DNA of 64,000 nucleotides from Branchiostoma floridae (lineage: Eukaryota > Chordata > Leptocardii > Amphioxiformes > Branchiostomatidae). Location of the stretch: the NCBI RefSeq assembly GCF_000003815.2, contig NC_049981.1, positions 12,634,211 through 12,698,210 of the forward strand. The letters are read 5' to 3'. Shown here piece after piece: positions 23,703 to 34,470 of this stretch; within the stretch, counting starts at the first letter, position 1, and each line of letters begins with the position of its first letter. The position numbers and the translations under genes were made by a program. The notes beneath the pieces are model-generated. The model was not told where the DNA came from. It saw only the letters and a program-made list of their open reading frames with translations, and did no database searches.

Positions 23703-26700
23703 CTAATTTTTGATGTGGTCGGATGCGCCGTAGTTCGGCTCGTTGCTGAACTTTGCGCGGCGGTTACAGATGGGATGGACATAGAAGCGGTCAGACTTCA
23801 GGTAGGCTGCAATGCTGGGAAGAGCCTGTAGGTGAGACAGGAAATTACATCAGCATCAAAGAAGGTTTTGTTTACAAGGGAGGGAGATACAATCATTATA
23901 GTAATGCCTGGGTCGCATTTCCAAACCGGGCCGGATGGGCTGATTTCGGGAACGAAAAATCTGAAACAAAAGACACCAAAATACACAAAACGAAAAAGGG
24001 AGAGTCGTTGGCACGATTTATATTCATTTCTAGGTACACATTTTATTTTCAACGGCGTTTCGTAAAACAGCCCGGTCGGGCCCCGGTTTGGAAATGTGAC
24101 CCTAGCATAAAGCGTAGTTTTTAAGTTTCTTAATTCATATGACAAAACACAAGAAGTGATCATGTGGCGCTGCAGTAAAGTTATAAACCCTGTGTCTATA
24201 ATAGGCATTGGACATGTATCTACGGGTGGAAAACATCGTCCATTCAATTGCTAGTTGTACGCATTATATGATTTATAAGCTGTCCAGTACACAAGTACTA
24301 GTTTGGGTGGTGTGTAAGTTGCAAATAAAACACATTTAACAGTAAAGAAAGGGGTACCCATTTAACTACAAGCAAGCACTGTCAACAACAGTTACAGTCC
24401 TCACCTCAAACCGATCCATGAAGTCCTGAAACATATGGAAGGACAAACAAACACAAAATGATGCTTACTTAAAGACAAATGTGACATCAAAGTATACAAA
24501 GCAAGGGAGACCAAAAAAGAGCATTGCGAACTATAATTATACATGTACTGTAAAATGTAAAACAATGGAGCGTAGAGGGCATGCTTCGTGAACACATGAG
24601 TCACAATTGAAGTCTGCGTTTATGGAATAATTAACCACGCTTCAGGGCGAGGGGATTCTTTCTAGCGGTTTCCGCCGGCTAAATGTAATTACCTCGAGGT
24701 TCTTGAAGCCGTTGAGACACGTGGGTTCCAGTACGCGGTGCTGGTCCAGGTGTTCGTACATCAGGAAGTCACAGTACGTCATCTACATGAAGGTATCATG
24801 GAAAGGTGTAAAGGTTAATAAGCCAGTGCAATTTTCCAACTGTGTATGCATCGTGGACTTTGTATAAAATCGACAAACGTCCCTAACAGGCACTAGCTCT
24901 GGTATCCAGCCGTAATATAGCTCCNNNNNNNNNNNNNNNNNNNNNNNNNNNNNNNNNNNNNNNNNNNNNNNNNNNNNNNNNNNNNNNNNNNNNNNNNNNN
25001 NNNNNNNNNNNNNNNNNNNNNNNNCAGTTAGTACATCTATGTTTGTGACATGGCGTGTACACTAAGGCTAGTGTCACTTTTCCAAACCACAGTTTATGGG
25101 GGGGAAAAGTATACTTAGAAAATAAAATAATGCCCACGGTTATTCTGTTGTGTAGTTTGGTGTCTTTTATATCAAACATTACGTTCCCGAATGTTGCCCG
25201 GCCGGACCCTGGTTTGGAAATGTGACATAGGACTAAAACATGTCCGTGCCCTGTATGGCAGTATGCAGAATGTATAACGGCCAGTGATTTTGTCAAATTT
25301 ATTAATTTTGCCCGATCAGGTCATCCTATCCTGCCAAGCCTACCGCATGTATTACACAGTACGATATTAACAAGCAGAGTCAATCGCCTATTAGCCGACG
25401 ATCCTTCCTAGCATTGGCTAGCCATTAGCCAATCAGAAGGGAGGGAAATGTACCAGGTAATAACGTCATTGGTTAAGGCCAAGAGGCAACGTGATTGGCT
25501 GGTAGCTATCCCTCCTGGCGGAAAATGATGAGTCACGTTGATCGATAATGCTTACAAAGTCCTTTGCGTTGTAGGTCAGCTGAATGTACGAAACACGAAA
25601 GTCCACAACTTCCTGTTCCAGCATGTCCTGACGGATCTGTTCTTCTTCACTCACCCCATCTGCGATCAGGAAAACAAGCGCAAAGCACGTTACCCACAAA
25701 CCAACGATCACAAAAAAACTGTCCATCCATTCTCTAGTGTTAATGTTTCAAAGATTATGACAAAAACCTGTAGACAAACCTGTAGCTATGAGGTCCCCTA
25801 ACAACAACACTTACTTTCTAAACGCTAAAGCCCATTAGGTATTTGTCACTCAAATATCAACATGTGCTCATTGAGTTCAAATGTCATTGTGGACTTTTCT
25901 TAGACCTATGCATATAGGCTAATATGTACAGACTTGCTTCACCATTTTCCGTTACATGTACGTTTATCACAGTGCTGTAAAACAAACAGAACTTACACAG
26001 GTTGTTTTTCCGTCCCAGATGTCGCATAATCGCCATGCTGTGGGTCAATTTAAGGTCACCATCGATGTAGTATGGGAGCTATGGGAAACAACAGAAACAG
26101 TTTATAGTCGAGGCTATTGACAAGGTGGTCCTGTAAATGAGAACTTTTGGCACTTTCGACAGGGTGTTCCTGTCAATAAGTATAGTTTGCGTTTGAATTT
26201 GCGTTATTACTACCTTGAAATAGAAAAAAGAGCTATATAAGCTACCTGTATGCGAAAGAACTTGTGAATACTGTATGTTGTTTATGATATAAGACGAAAC
26301 ACATTTTATTTCGACCTGTCCCTTCTACGGTCATGAAAGGACAGAACGCTTTAAAGATGTCACCAAATTCCGGCCCAATTTCTCCTCGTTTAACCGGATA
26401 AAAGAAAACTCCTTTGTCCTAAAAAGAAAACTACTCTCCTCTTAACGTCACAGAACCCACACATTACAGAGAAGGCAAGAAAATATCTATTTTCAACGCC
26501 CGCTAAATGACTGAGCGGACGCTGCCCTTGTGTGGAGCCAGGTGTCCGTGGTGGCTAATTGGATTAACACGTCGCAGCGAATAGTCGCTCGGCATAAGCT
26601 CGGCAACTCGGCTACAGCCAATGAGGAAGGGTCTTTCAAATCAACAGGTTATGATGCGGCACCGATGCACCGGGAGTACAAGAAAGTACAGGCCGTGTGC

Positions 26701-28526
26701 CGAAGAAATCCGCCAAAAGTAAGTGAAAAGACTTTTAGGTGTAGTGTAGTTTGTTTAGTCTGCTTTCATGAAGATTGATCATGCTTGTGACAACGTAAGA
26801 TAAGTACAGCAACTGCCCTTGCTTTGCCTTGTGTAAGTAAGCAGGAAAACTTACAATTATAACCACGTCACTGTCCAACGTGGGTAACGTTACGTATACG
26901 TAATACCACAGTTTAGGGTCACATAACGTGTTGCATCTATAGAAAACAAACACGACACAATTTCCGTTTGTGAACTCAACGGTGCCTTCTTTGTTAATGT
27001 TTGAATCACTAGCATGTTGTGTGCGTACGTGTTGTAATAGATAAAAGTGTGATTGGTGATTACAGTACAGTACAGTACTAGTATGAACGTACCGTAGTTA
27101 CGGGCTAAGAAATTCAACTTTTAACATTTATTTAGAAATGTACATCATGAAATGTACATCTCGCCTCGGATGATTTTTTTCCATATTCAATTTTGGAACA
27201 GTCCATTTTTGCACAAAAAGGAGGGTGGAGTGAAAATTGCTCAATTTGCTTTCTAGTTATCATCATTATTGTCATTATCATTGTCATTAAGCGTTACGAA
27301 GAAGACGTATGCTTCCTACCACATGTACTTACATTTGGGAAGGCTAGACCGAAGTTGTCCTTAATACTCCTCCAGCAATCTTTGCTAAAATCTGGAGCTA
27401 GGGTATTTTGAAAAGAAAGCAAAATTAAATTGTATGAAACATAATATGTATCATGCAATCATCAACTCTATAGTGGCTATCAAAATTGTATTTCTGAATA
27501 AGTAGTGTTTCTACACATATTCGGTGGCATTAAACATTTTCGTTAGTATCAAATGAAAAATATTTTCCAGTTCCTCTAGCACTTCCATAGCGTGTATTTG
27601 GTCGCTTTTGTTAAACATGTGTTCTGTCTTACAGTATTGAACATAAAACGTGATTACTTCACGATGTTAAACCGTGACGTCCTATGAAGATCCTCCTACA
27701 ACACTATTACAACCCTATGTACCGGCATAATGAATTAGAAAACATGCACGAGTTCTCTTACGTCCACCGCAAACATACACCTCTTCCTTGTAGTCCGCTT
27801 CTGTGTACTCCAGCATCAGTCTGATCGACTGGCCGTACTGTAGCAGATAGATATGTTATCTTTTGTCTGTCACCAAAACTTCCAATATTATAAACTTGAG
27901 AGACAATTGCCTCAAAAATAAACCAAGTGATAACACAGCAACAAGACACCACTTCTAGCAAAATAATAGACGTTAAAAAAGGACAACAACAACAGCTGTC
28001 TGTCATGTATGTATGTATGTCTGTCTAGCTGGCTATACATCTGTCTGTTGTCTGTCTGTTGTCTGGCTGTATGTCTGCCATTCTGGCTGCCTGTTTGTCT
28101 AGCTGTGTGGTTGGTTGTCTGTTTGCCAGTTGGTTGGTCTGTCTGTCTGTCTGTCATTCTGTCTGTCTAGCTGTCTGGCTGCCTCGCTATCTGACTGACT
28201 GACTGTCTGTCTGTCTGTCTGCCTGTTTGTCTTTCTATGTCGTTGGCTGTCTGTTGGTCTGTCTGTCATTCTGGCTGGCTGACTGTCCGTCTAGCTGTCT
28301 GCATTGTCTTACTGACTGGCTTTATCAAGCACTGATCGTATTAATCATCGATCAACAATCAATGTGTTATCAAGTCTTTGCTAATAGATAACTGATAATA
28401 TAACATTAATTATCAGGTTCATAAAAACTCAGGCGAGGTCGTGACGTGTAGTTCAGAAAAGCCAGAGAATAATGTGGTAGACCAACTCACCGCTCGTTGC
28501 CTCCAGTAGCCAAGTACAACAGGCAT
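23703..28526 (-). CDS. GSTM: Mu-class glutathione S-transferase
   Basis: Exons in transcript order: 28526-28491 (36 nt), 27837-27762 (76), 27397-27333 (65), 26078-25997 (82), 25659-25556 (104), [one exon missing], 24782-24693 (90), 24425-24405 (21) and 23825-23703 (123, stop). The first four sizes equal those I know for vertebrate mu genes. The N-terminus MPVVLGYW carries the catalytic Tyr of the GYW motif. The glutathione-site segment [20 protein letters not shown] and the C-domain pieces [32 protein letters not shown] and AAYLKSDRF follow the mu-class order. The enzyme conjugates glutathione to electrophiles in the cytosol. The missing exon (about 96 nt in other mu genes) should lie in or next to the 100 N gap at 24925-25024. 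The C-terminus is extended by about 15 residues compared with the family. It is convergent with sialyltransferase 2. Confidence 0.92.
23910..24103. mobile_element. MITE in the last GST intron
   Basis: GGTCGCATTTCCAAACCGGG at the left is matched inversely by CCCCGGTTTGGAAATGTGAC at the right. It has no coding capacity; the frames here are shadows. A second copy is at 25071-25228 in the same gene. Confidence 0.75.
24925..25024. other. Assembly gap, 100 N
   Basis: A run of exactly 100 N, the usual placeholder for a gap of unknown size. It lies where the sixth GST exon is expected. Confidence 0.99.
25071..25228. mobile_element. MITE, second copy of the TTTCCAAACC family
   Basis: GTGTCACTTTTCCAAACCAC at the left and CCTGGTTTGGAAATGTGACA at the right are imperfect inverse repeats. 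The termini are shared with 23910-24103 while the interior has diverged. Confidence 0.65.
28003..28320 (+). repeat. Degenerate TGTC/CTGT microsatellite
   Basis: About 300 bp of CTGTCTGTCTGTCTG-like runs, broken by TGGCTG, GTTGGT and CTAGCTG variants, lie in GST intron 1. Frames here are repeat translations. Confidence 0.85.
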
Positions 28527-28924
28527 GGTTGGGTGTGGAACACGTACACTAGCTAAAGTCTCACCCAGGCTTTGTGAGGCAGGCTAAATATGCGCACCGA
28601 ACGTAGCGATTATAATCTGGAAAAGAGTGTACAGGCTTTTCATTTGACGTCACTTGCGCCATGTTGTGATTATCATTTTTTTAAATAATTAGTTAAACGT
28701 TAAGTATTTGTTAGTTTTGTTCCCGTGACCACCTACCCCCATACTGGACCTCTGAGAATAGTGACTTTGGCCGACAGAGCCACTGCCCAGTTAAAAGTTT
28801 AATGTATGTATGTATGTATGTATGTTGGATTACAGCGTACGTCAGTAAACCACACGAAGATGCTTAATCCAATTACCCGCCAACATGCATGGTCGTGAGA
28901 GACCGTCAGAGGATTCAAATTATA

Positions 28925-30555
28925 ACTAGAGTTCGGCGACCTCATACCTCCATGAATATTTAGAGCTTTTGTTTCAGTTCAGTTCAGTTCATCCTCTTTT
29001 TGGAGGTGACACATGCATTTGTTAATTTCATGTAAATGACTTAACATTAACATGATTTATAAGTGGGACCGCGTGGCACGATCGGGAGCGCGTTGGTCTC
29101 AGGCCCGAGAGGTCCCGGGTTCAAATCCGCTTGCCGTGTCACCGATCTTGTGCCCTTGGGAAAGGCACTTTACACGACTTTCCTCACCTAACTCAGGTGT
29201 AAATGAGTACATAGCTGCGGCTAGTGGCAGTGACAGGCCTTTGTTGTGGTGACAGGCCATAGGGGCATGTCCGGGCATGACGCACCCGCCATGACACACG
29301 AGTCAGGGGTAGGAGGAACCCCTTGCATCCTTGGTCGGAAGTCCTCCTAGGAGATGGAAACTGGATAATAAACCTGCATCTGCTGGGGCCGTCTTACGTG
29401 GCAAAACAGTTCTGTCCCTGTAGGACTTAATGCGCCAGTAGACGAGAGGGTGGAGAAGGGAGTGCACACCCCTCCTTCACCTTAAAAAGTCACGTGCAGG
29501 CCAGGCAGACGGGTCGTCTAATCAACCTGTCTGCCTACCATTGATCTTCGGATACGAAGAAACAGCCATCATCAACATGATTTATGTATGGTGTTGTTCA
29601 TCATTGAATAACGTACAGTACACATGTCAGAAGTAAAATTCCCAATTCAGATCATTAATCATTAAGTTGTTTTGCAATTTTTGCATAAATTATGCAAATA
29701 AGTTCCTCATTTGCATATTTCATATCTGCATATGTTCCACCGATTACAATTAACAAGTGTTACATTTATCGAAGTCCAGTTATTGTAAACAATAGAATTA
29801 TACAATTTCCTCATTAATTATTAAAATTAAGTCCTCATTTGCATAAAATGCATATCATTATAAACATCTTTGCCCAAGCTACCTGCATACCTAAAATGCA
29901 GGCAATCCGTCGTTCCTTTCTGCAGTTATTCTCTTTGGAGTGTCGTGACAAAAACGCCCCTGCAGTTCCACAATTAAATGTTAGGGGACTGAAACTTACC
30001 CCACTGTGTTATAACTATAAAAGCTATCTACCACCCAAATGTCTTGACTATATCACGCCCGGGACAAGATATACATCGAAAAAACGGCTATGATAGAATA
30101 TTCTCTTTAATTATGCAAATGTATTCCTAATTTGCATAATTAGTATCTTATCTTGTACAACGTTGCCTAAGGTACCTACATACCAAAAATCATGACAATC
30201 CGTTGTTCCCTTCTTGAGTTATCCTCGTCAGAACTTTTTGACAAAAATGCCCCTGCTATCCCGAAACTAGACGCTAGGGGGCCCAAACTTATGTCATTTC
30301 TTCCTGAGCACAAGAGCTATCTAATACTCAAAAATCGTGACCATAGCAAGTTCAGAATGCCAAAATAGCAAAACCGGAAGTTGCGCTGCAGTACCAAGGG
30401 GAGCCGCTAGGGGGCCCAAATTCTAATCATTTCCAGCTTTCGTCACACACTACCAACACACCAAGTATGAAACCAATCCACCCAACCGTTCATGAGTTAT
30501 TTTGTTTACACACAGACACACAGTCACACACACATACACACAGACAAACACAGGG
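28925..30555 (+). repeat. Dispersed repeat, AGAGTTCGGCGACCTCA family, copy 2 (interrupted by a SINE)
   Basis: It starts AACTAGAGTTCGGCGACCTC and continues through successive related blocks, each with ATTATGCAAAT, a GTACCTNCATACC-like phrase and GACAAAAATGCCCCTG. It then has CGCTAGGGGGCCCAAA twice and closes with GAGTTATTTTGTTTACACAC and a CA-rich tail. It adjoins copy 3 directly. It looks like a non-coding interspersed element made of related sub-units of about 250 bp. Confidence 0.8.
29061..29573 (+). mobile_element. tRNA-derived SINE with 12 bp target duplication
   Basis: The head has a tRNA-like internal promoter: an A-box-like TGGCACGATCGG and a B box GGTTCAAATCC. The body follows with GTGCCCTTGGGAAAGGCACT. 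The end is ATC-rich (GCCATCATC). AACATGATTTAT flanks it on both sides (29049-29060 and 29574-29585). The uninterrupted target is visible in the neighbouring copy at about 30635-30650 (AACATAATTTATGCATGG). Its length of 513 bp is long for a SINE, so a composite origin is possible. Confidence 0.82.
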
Positions 30556-30558
30556 TAA

Positions 30559-31747
30559 ACTAGAGTTCGGCGACCTCATACCTCCATGAAAATTTAGAGC
30601 TTTTGTAAATTTCATGCAATTGACTAACATATTAACATAATTTATGCATGGTGTTGTTCATCATTGACTAACGTACACATTAAACAATTATAAAATCCCC
30701 ATTATTAATCATAAAGCGGTTTTGCAATTTTTACATCATTAAAAATTATGTAAATAAGTTCCTCATTACCATAATTGGTATCTGCTTATATTCCACCTAT
30801 CATAATGAACATGTGTTACATTAATTGAAGTCCAGCTATTGAAAACAATGGAATTCTACAATTTCTTCATTAATTATGTAAATTAAGTCCTCATTTGCGT
30901 AACATGATCATTATGAACATCTTTGTCTAAGGTATCCGCATGCCTAATATGATGCCAATCCGTCAATCCTTTCTGCAGTTATCCTCCTTGGAATGTTTTG
31001 ACAACAATGCCCCTGCAGTTTAGAAATTAAATGTTAGGGGGATGAAACTTGTCCCACTTTGTCATGACACTGAAAGCTATCTACCACCCAAATGTCAAGA
31101 CCATATCACGTCCAGGACAAAAGACACATAGAAAAAACTGCTATAATGGAATATTCCCATTAACTATGCAAATGTATTCCTATTTTGCATAATTAGTATT
31201 TCATTTTGTAAATCATTGTCTAAGGTACCTACATACCAAAAATCATTAAAATCCGTTGTTCCCTTCTTGAGTTATGAAAAGTCCTTTTTACCAACAAATT
31301 TCTACCCATTTTGAACTACATGGTACGGTCCGCCTGTGACATGTGGAGGTCAAGGAGTCATGACCCATGGGCCTAAGGAACGCGTCAACCTTGGTGTGCA
31401 GGCTAGGGGTGGAATCAACCAAACCAGGCTGGGGGTTGTAATGCTTCAGAAGTTTATGACAAAAATGCCCCTGCTATCCCTAAACTAACCGCTAGGGAGC
31501 CCAAACTTATGTCACTAATTCCTGACCACAAGAGCTATCTAACACCCAAAATTCGTGACCATAGCTTGTTCAGAAGATGAGAAAACACACCCGGAAGTTG
31601 CGCTGCAGTACCAATGGAAGCCGATAGAGGGCCCAAAATCTAATCATTTCCAGCTTTCATCACACCCTACCAACACACCAAGTATGAAACCAATCCACAA
31701 AGCCGTTCTTGAGTTATCTTGTTTACACACACACAAACGCAGGGTAA
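30559..31747 (+). repeat. Dispersed repeat, AGAGTTCGGCGACCTCA family, copy 3
   Basis: It has the same block order as copy 2, ending GAGTTATCTTGTTTACACAC. About 165 bp at 31277-31440 is absent from copy 2; it includes TGTGGAGGTCAAGGAGTCAT and may be a small insertion. Confidence 0.78.
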
Positions 31748-34402
31748 ACAAGAGTTCGTAGACCTCAGGCCTGCATGAAATGTATTGGGTGTCTGTGGAC
31801 CTATTGTGTATTTTTTTCCTTTTTGTCCGTGGTTGCGTGGTTGGAAAAGTGAGATTTTCACCGTGTTAGTTGTGCACCATGCAAAAGTCTGAAATTCCAT
31901 TTTCGGAATGTGTAAGTTTGGGCATGGATGAACATTACTTATTTTGGACTTCTTAAGCATGTAACCAACCACAGTACCTTGAAGTTGTTGAGACGACTTT
32001 TCCTACCTTTTTTTGTCTCAGATGGCCCTTGTTGTTATTCTGTCACATATGATACTCAGTACTGATATCTTCCTATTTCAATGTACTGACCTAATGCAGC
32101 TGCTAAATCTCCGTAGTGTGGCAATGATATTCATTAAAGATTTATTTCTGGAGTGCTATAACACTTGGCACTGGAAGGTTATTTGCATAATTTGACCAAT
32201 TAAGTTTTTACCGTAGTTCCATAGACAACATGAATAGTGGTAGCCCCCATCCAGCAGCAACAGTTAGTCCCCATGGTGGTATGATATTTTTATTCAATCC
32301 ATCCAACAAAAACCTAAATTTCTTGAAGTACCTAAGCCAAATTTAACAGCAAAATTTACTATTCAAAATGTCCCTGTTATTCCCATTCATAGATGGCAAG
32401 CTGCTGGCAACTTCAAAAAGTTCAGAAAGCTGTTGTAGTCAGAGTAAACACCCAGCAAACAACCCCCAAAATCAATGAGCAGTTGCTTAGAGGGGGAAAA
32501 CAATTTCATCATATTTTTGCAGTGACAAAATGCAACAAACGATACCAAATTTAAAACAGAACAAAGCTTCTACCACTTAAGGTATCTCGGTTGGCTAAAT
32601 TGGCATTTTGACCTTCCACTGATTTCTTATTAATAAATTAAGAAAGAATGGAGCCGTAACGAATGTTGATAGATGGGCATTAAAGAATTCTAAATCTGAT
32701 TTTTTGGGGGCCAAATTGATGACGTCATCATTTTTATTGCCTCTGATATTATTTTTTTCTATGACAAAATACAGCACTTTGGTACATACCACTGTAATGA
32801 AACTTCGTTTTTCGTTGCATAATGATGAAAGCTACAAACGTAGTGTTGCGCAAATTGATATCTACTAATGATCTGTAGTAATTAGAAAATGTTTGTTTTC
32901 ATCTAATTAAAAAAATTAATTCTTAATAACTACAGATCATTAGTAGATATCAGTTTGCGCAACACTACGTTTGTAGCTTTCATCATTATGCAACGAAAAA
33001 CGAAGTTTCATTACAGTGGTATGTACCAAAGTGCTGTATTTTGTCATAGAAAAAAATAATATCAGAGGTAATAAAAATGATGACGTCATCAATTTGGCCC
33101 AAAAAAATCAGATTTAGAATTTTTTAATGCCCATCTATCAACATTCGTTACGGCTTCATTCTTTCTTAATTCATTAATAAGAAAACAGTGGAAGGTCAAA
33201 ATGCCAATTTAGCCAACCGAGATACCTTAACCCTGTATGTACTATAGATTAAGCAGGCACAAAAATCAAGCGACCATGACTAGCCCCAAACTACAAATTA
33301 CCTGCATACAATACGGAAATGGCATCCCCAAAGAAACAACAAGAAACACAGGAAGATAATATACAAACCTTTCTCTTACACTCAAGCTCCATACATTTCT
33401 CCTCCACTTTAGAAAGTTGTATCTTCTTCTGATTGCCAAACAGGGTAAAGGAACTTGTACCAGAACTTTAAACTCAGTACTACACAGCTCTCAAAACACC
33501 ACAAAGACTAAGAAGCAAACTCAAATTTTACCTAACAGCAACAGATACTTGTACAAACTGAAATGAACTAGTACATCATCTGGCTGGAAACGCTGTTGAT
33601 ACAAAGTAGCCTGATACATTGAAGGTGGCAGAAGCCAGTGCAAAAACAGATGACGGTTCTACACGTAAGCTTAAAGACCTATCAATCAACCCAAACCCAA
33701 CGTCACCTGTTTTTACAACCAAGCAGATAATGGGGGGATGCCCCAACCACACAAAAACAGGGTCAACCTACAGTATCAAGTTCAAGCACTAGGAGGCCCA
33801 AAATCAAACCTGACCACCAGGACATCAGCAACAACCCACGTAACAAATAGCAACATGATGGCACCTTGCGTTCCGGAGATACAGCGCACGCCCCGTGCCC
33901 GCACAAAAGGTAACCTGGAATGTCAAGTTCAAGCACCAAGGGCGCCAAAATCAAAATTGAGAATTATTCAGCCACCGCCGACACATGTGCCAAATATCAT
34001 CGCGCCCGCACCAACCATTCAGAAGATATAACTCCGGAAAAACCCCTCCCGGACACAAAATTCGACCTGCCGTGTCAAGTTCAAACGCGACAAGGCCCAA
34101 AGTCAATCCTAGGCAACAGGCAACAGCCCCCCACCCATGAACCAAAAATCGTTGCAATGGCACGTATCGTTCCGGACACACAGCGCCAAAAGTGCCCAAA
34201 AAACACAAAAAATGCCACCTTCAATGTCAAGTTCAAGCGCCAGGAGGCCCAAAATCAAACCTGAGTGTCAAGCCACCACCCCCAACCCACGTACCAAAAA
34301 TCGTCGTGCTCGCACCATCCGTTCTCGAGATACAGCGCCCTAAATCCCCAGCTTCCAAAAGTTCCCACGCCCGTGAAAACCATACCTGCATACATGCAGG
34401 TA
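31748..34402 (+). mobile_element. Interspersed element, copy A (carries a fold-back insertion)
   Basis: It begins AAGAGTTCGTAGACCTCAGG and ends at the near-palindrome ACCTGCATACATGCAGGT. Copy B at 61962-63954 is the same element inverted. Without the inserted 32581-33226 segment, copy A is about 2.0 kb, like B. The half from about 33740 to 34370 is four tandem monomers of about 150 bp, each with GGCCCAAAATCAAA and a (C)GTTC(C/T)GGAGATA-like phrase. The proline-rich frames here (QVQAPGGPKSNL and similar) are monomer translations and are not treated as proteins. Confidence 0.75.
32581..33226. mobile_element. Fold-back element, about 300 bp inverted arms, TTAA target
   Basis: GGTATCTCGGTTGGCTAAAT at the left is the inverse of the right end, and the two arms stay nearly identical for about 300 bp around a short loop near 32885-32925. 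TTAA lies on both sides (32577-32580, 33227-33230). Copy B of the host repeat has the empty site, CACCACTTAACCCTG, near 63104-63118, proving a TTAA duplication. TTAA targets are known for piggyBac and Kolobok transposons; which one mobilised this is unknown. Confidence 0.92.
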
Positions 34403-34470
34403 AATATAACCTCCATTCCATTCCATTTCATGGAGGTAAATATAACCTCCATGACATGGCATGGAGGTAA
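34385..34470. repeat. Cluster of short palindromes (ACCTGCATACATGCAGGT, then CCTCCAT/ATGGAGG)
   Basis: GGTAAATATAACCTCCAT occurs twice and CCATTTCATGGAGG and CCATGACATGGCATGG form hairpins, just after the end of copy A. The role is unknown. Confidence 0.5.

Noticed and set aside
23753-24247. Overlapping plus and minus frames of 123 and 149 codons
   Set aside because: They cross a GST exon on the wrong strand or in the wrong frame, then the MITE at 23910; no independent support.
28003-28320. Possible CRISPR-like or regulatory array
   Set aside because: It is a degenerate TGTC microsatellite without regular spacers, in a eukaryotic intron.
29061-29135. Genuine tRNA gene
   Set aside because: A and B boxes are present but the acceptor and anticodon stems do not pair and it continues into a SINE body with target duplication.
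33738-34470. Overlapping proline-rich frames (QVQAPGGPKSNL and similar), mirrored at 61901-62640
   Set aside because: They are translations of the 150 bp monomers in copies A and B; frames shift between monomers and the same DNA is open on both strands, so no protein is supported.
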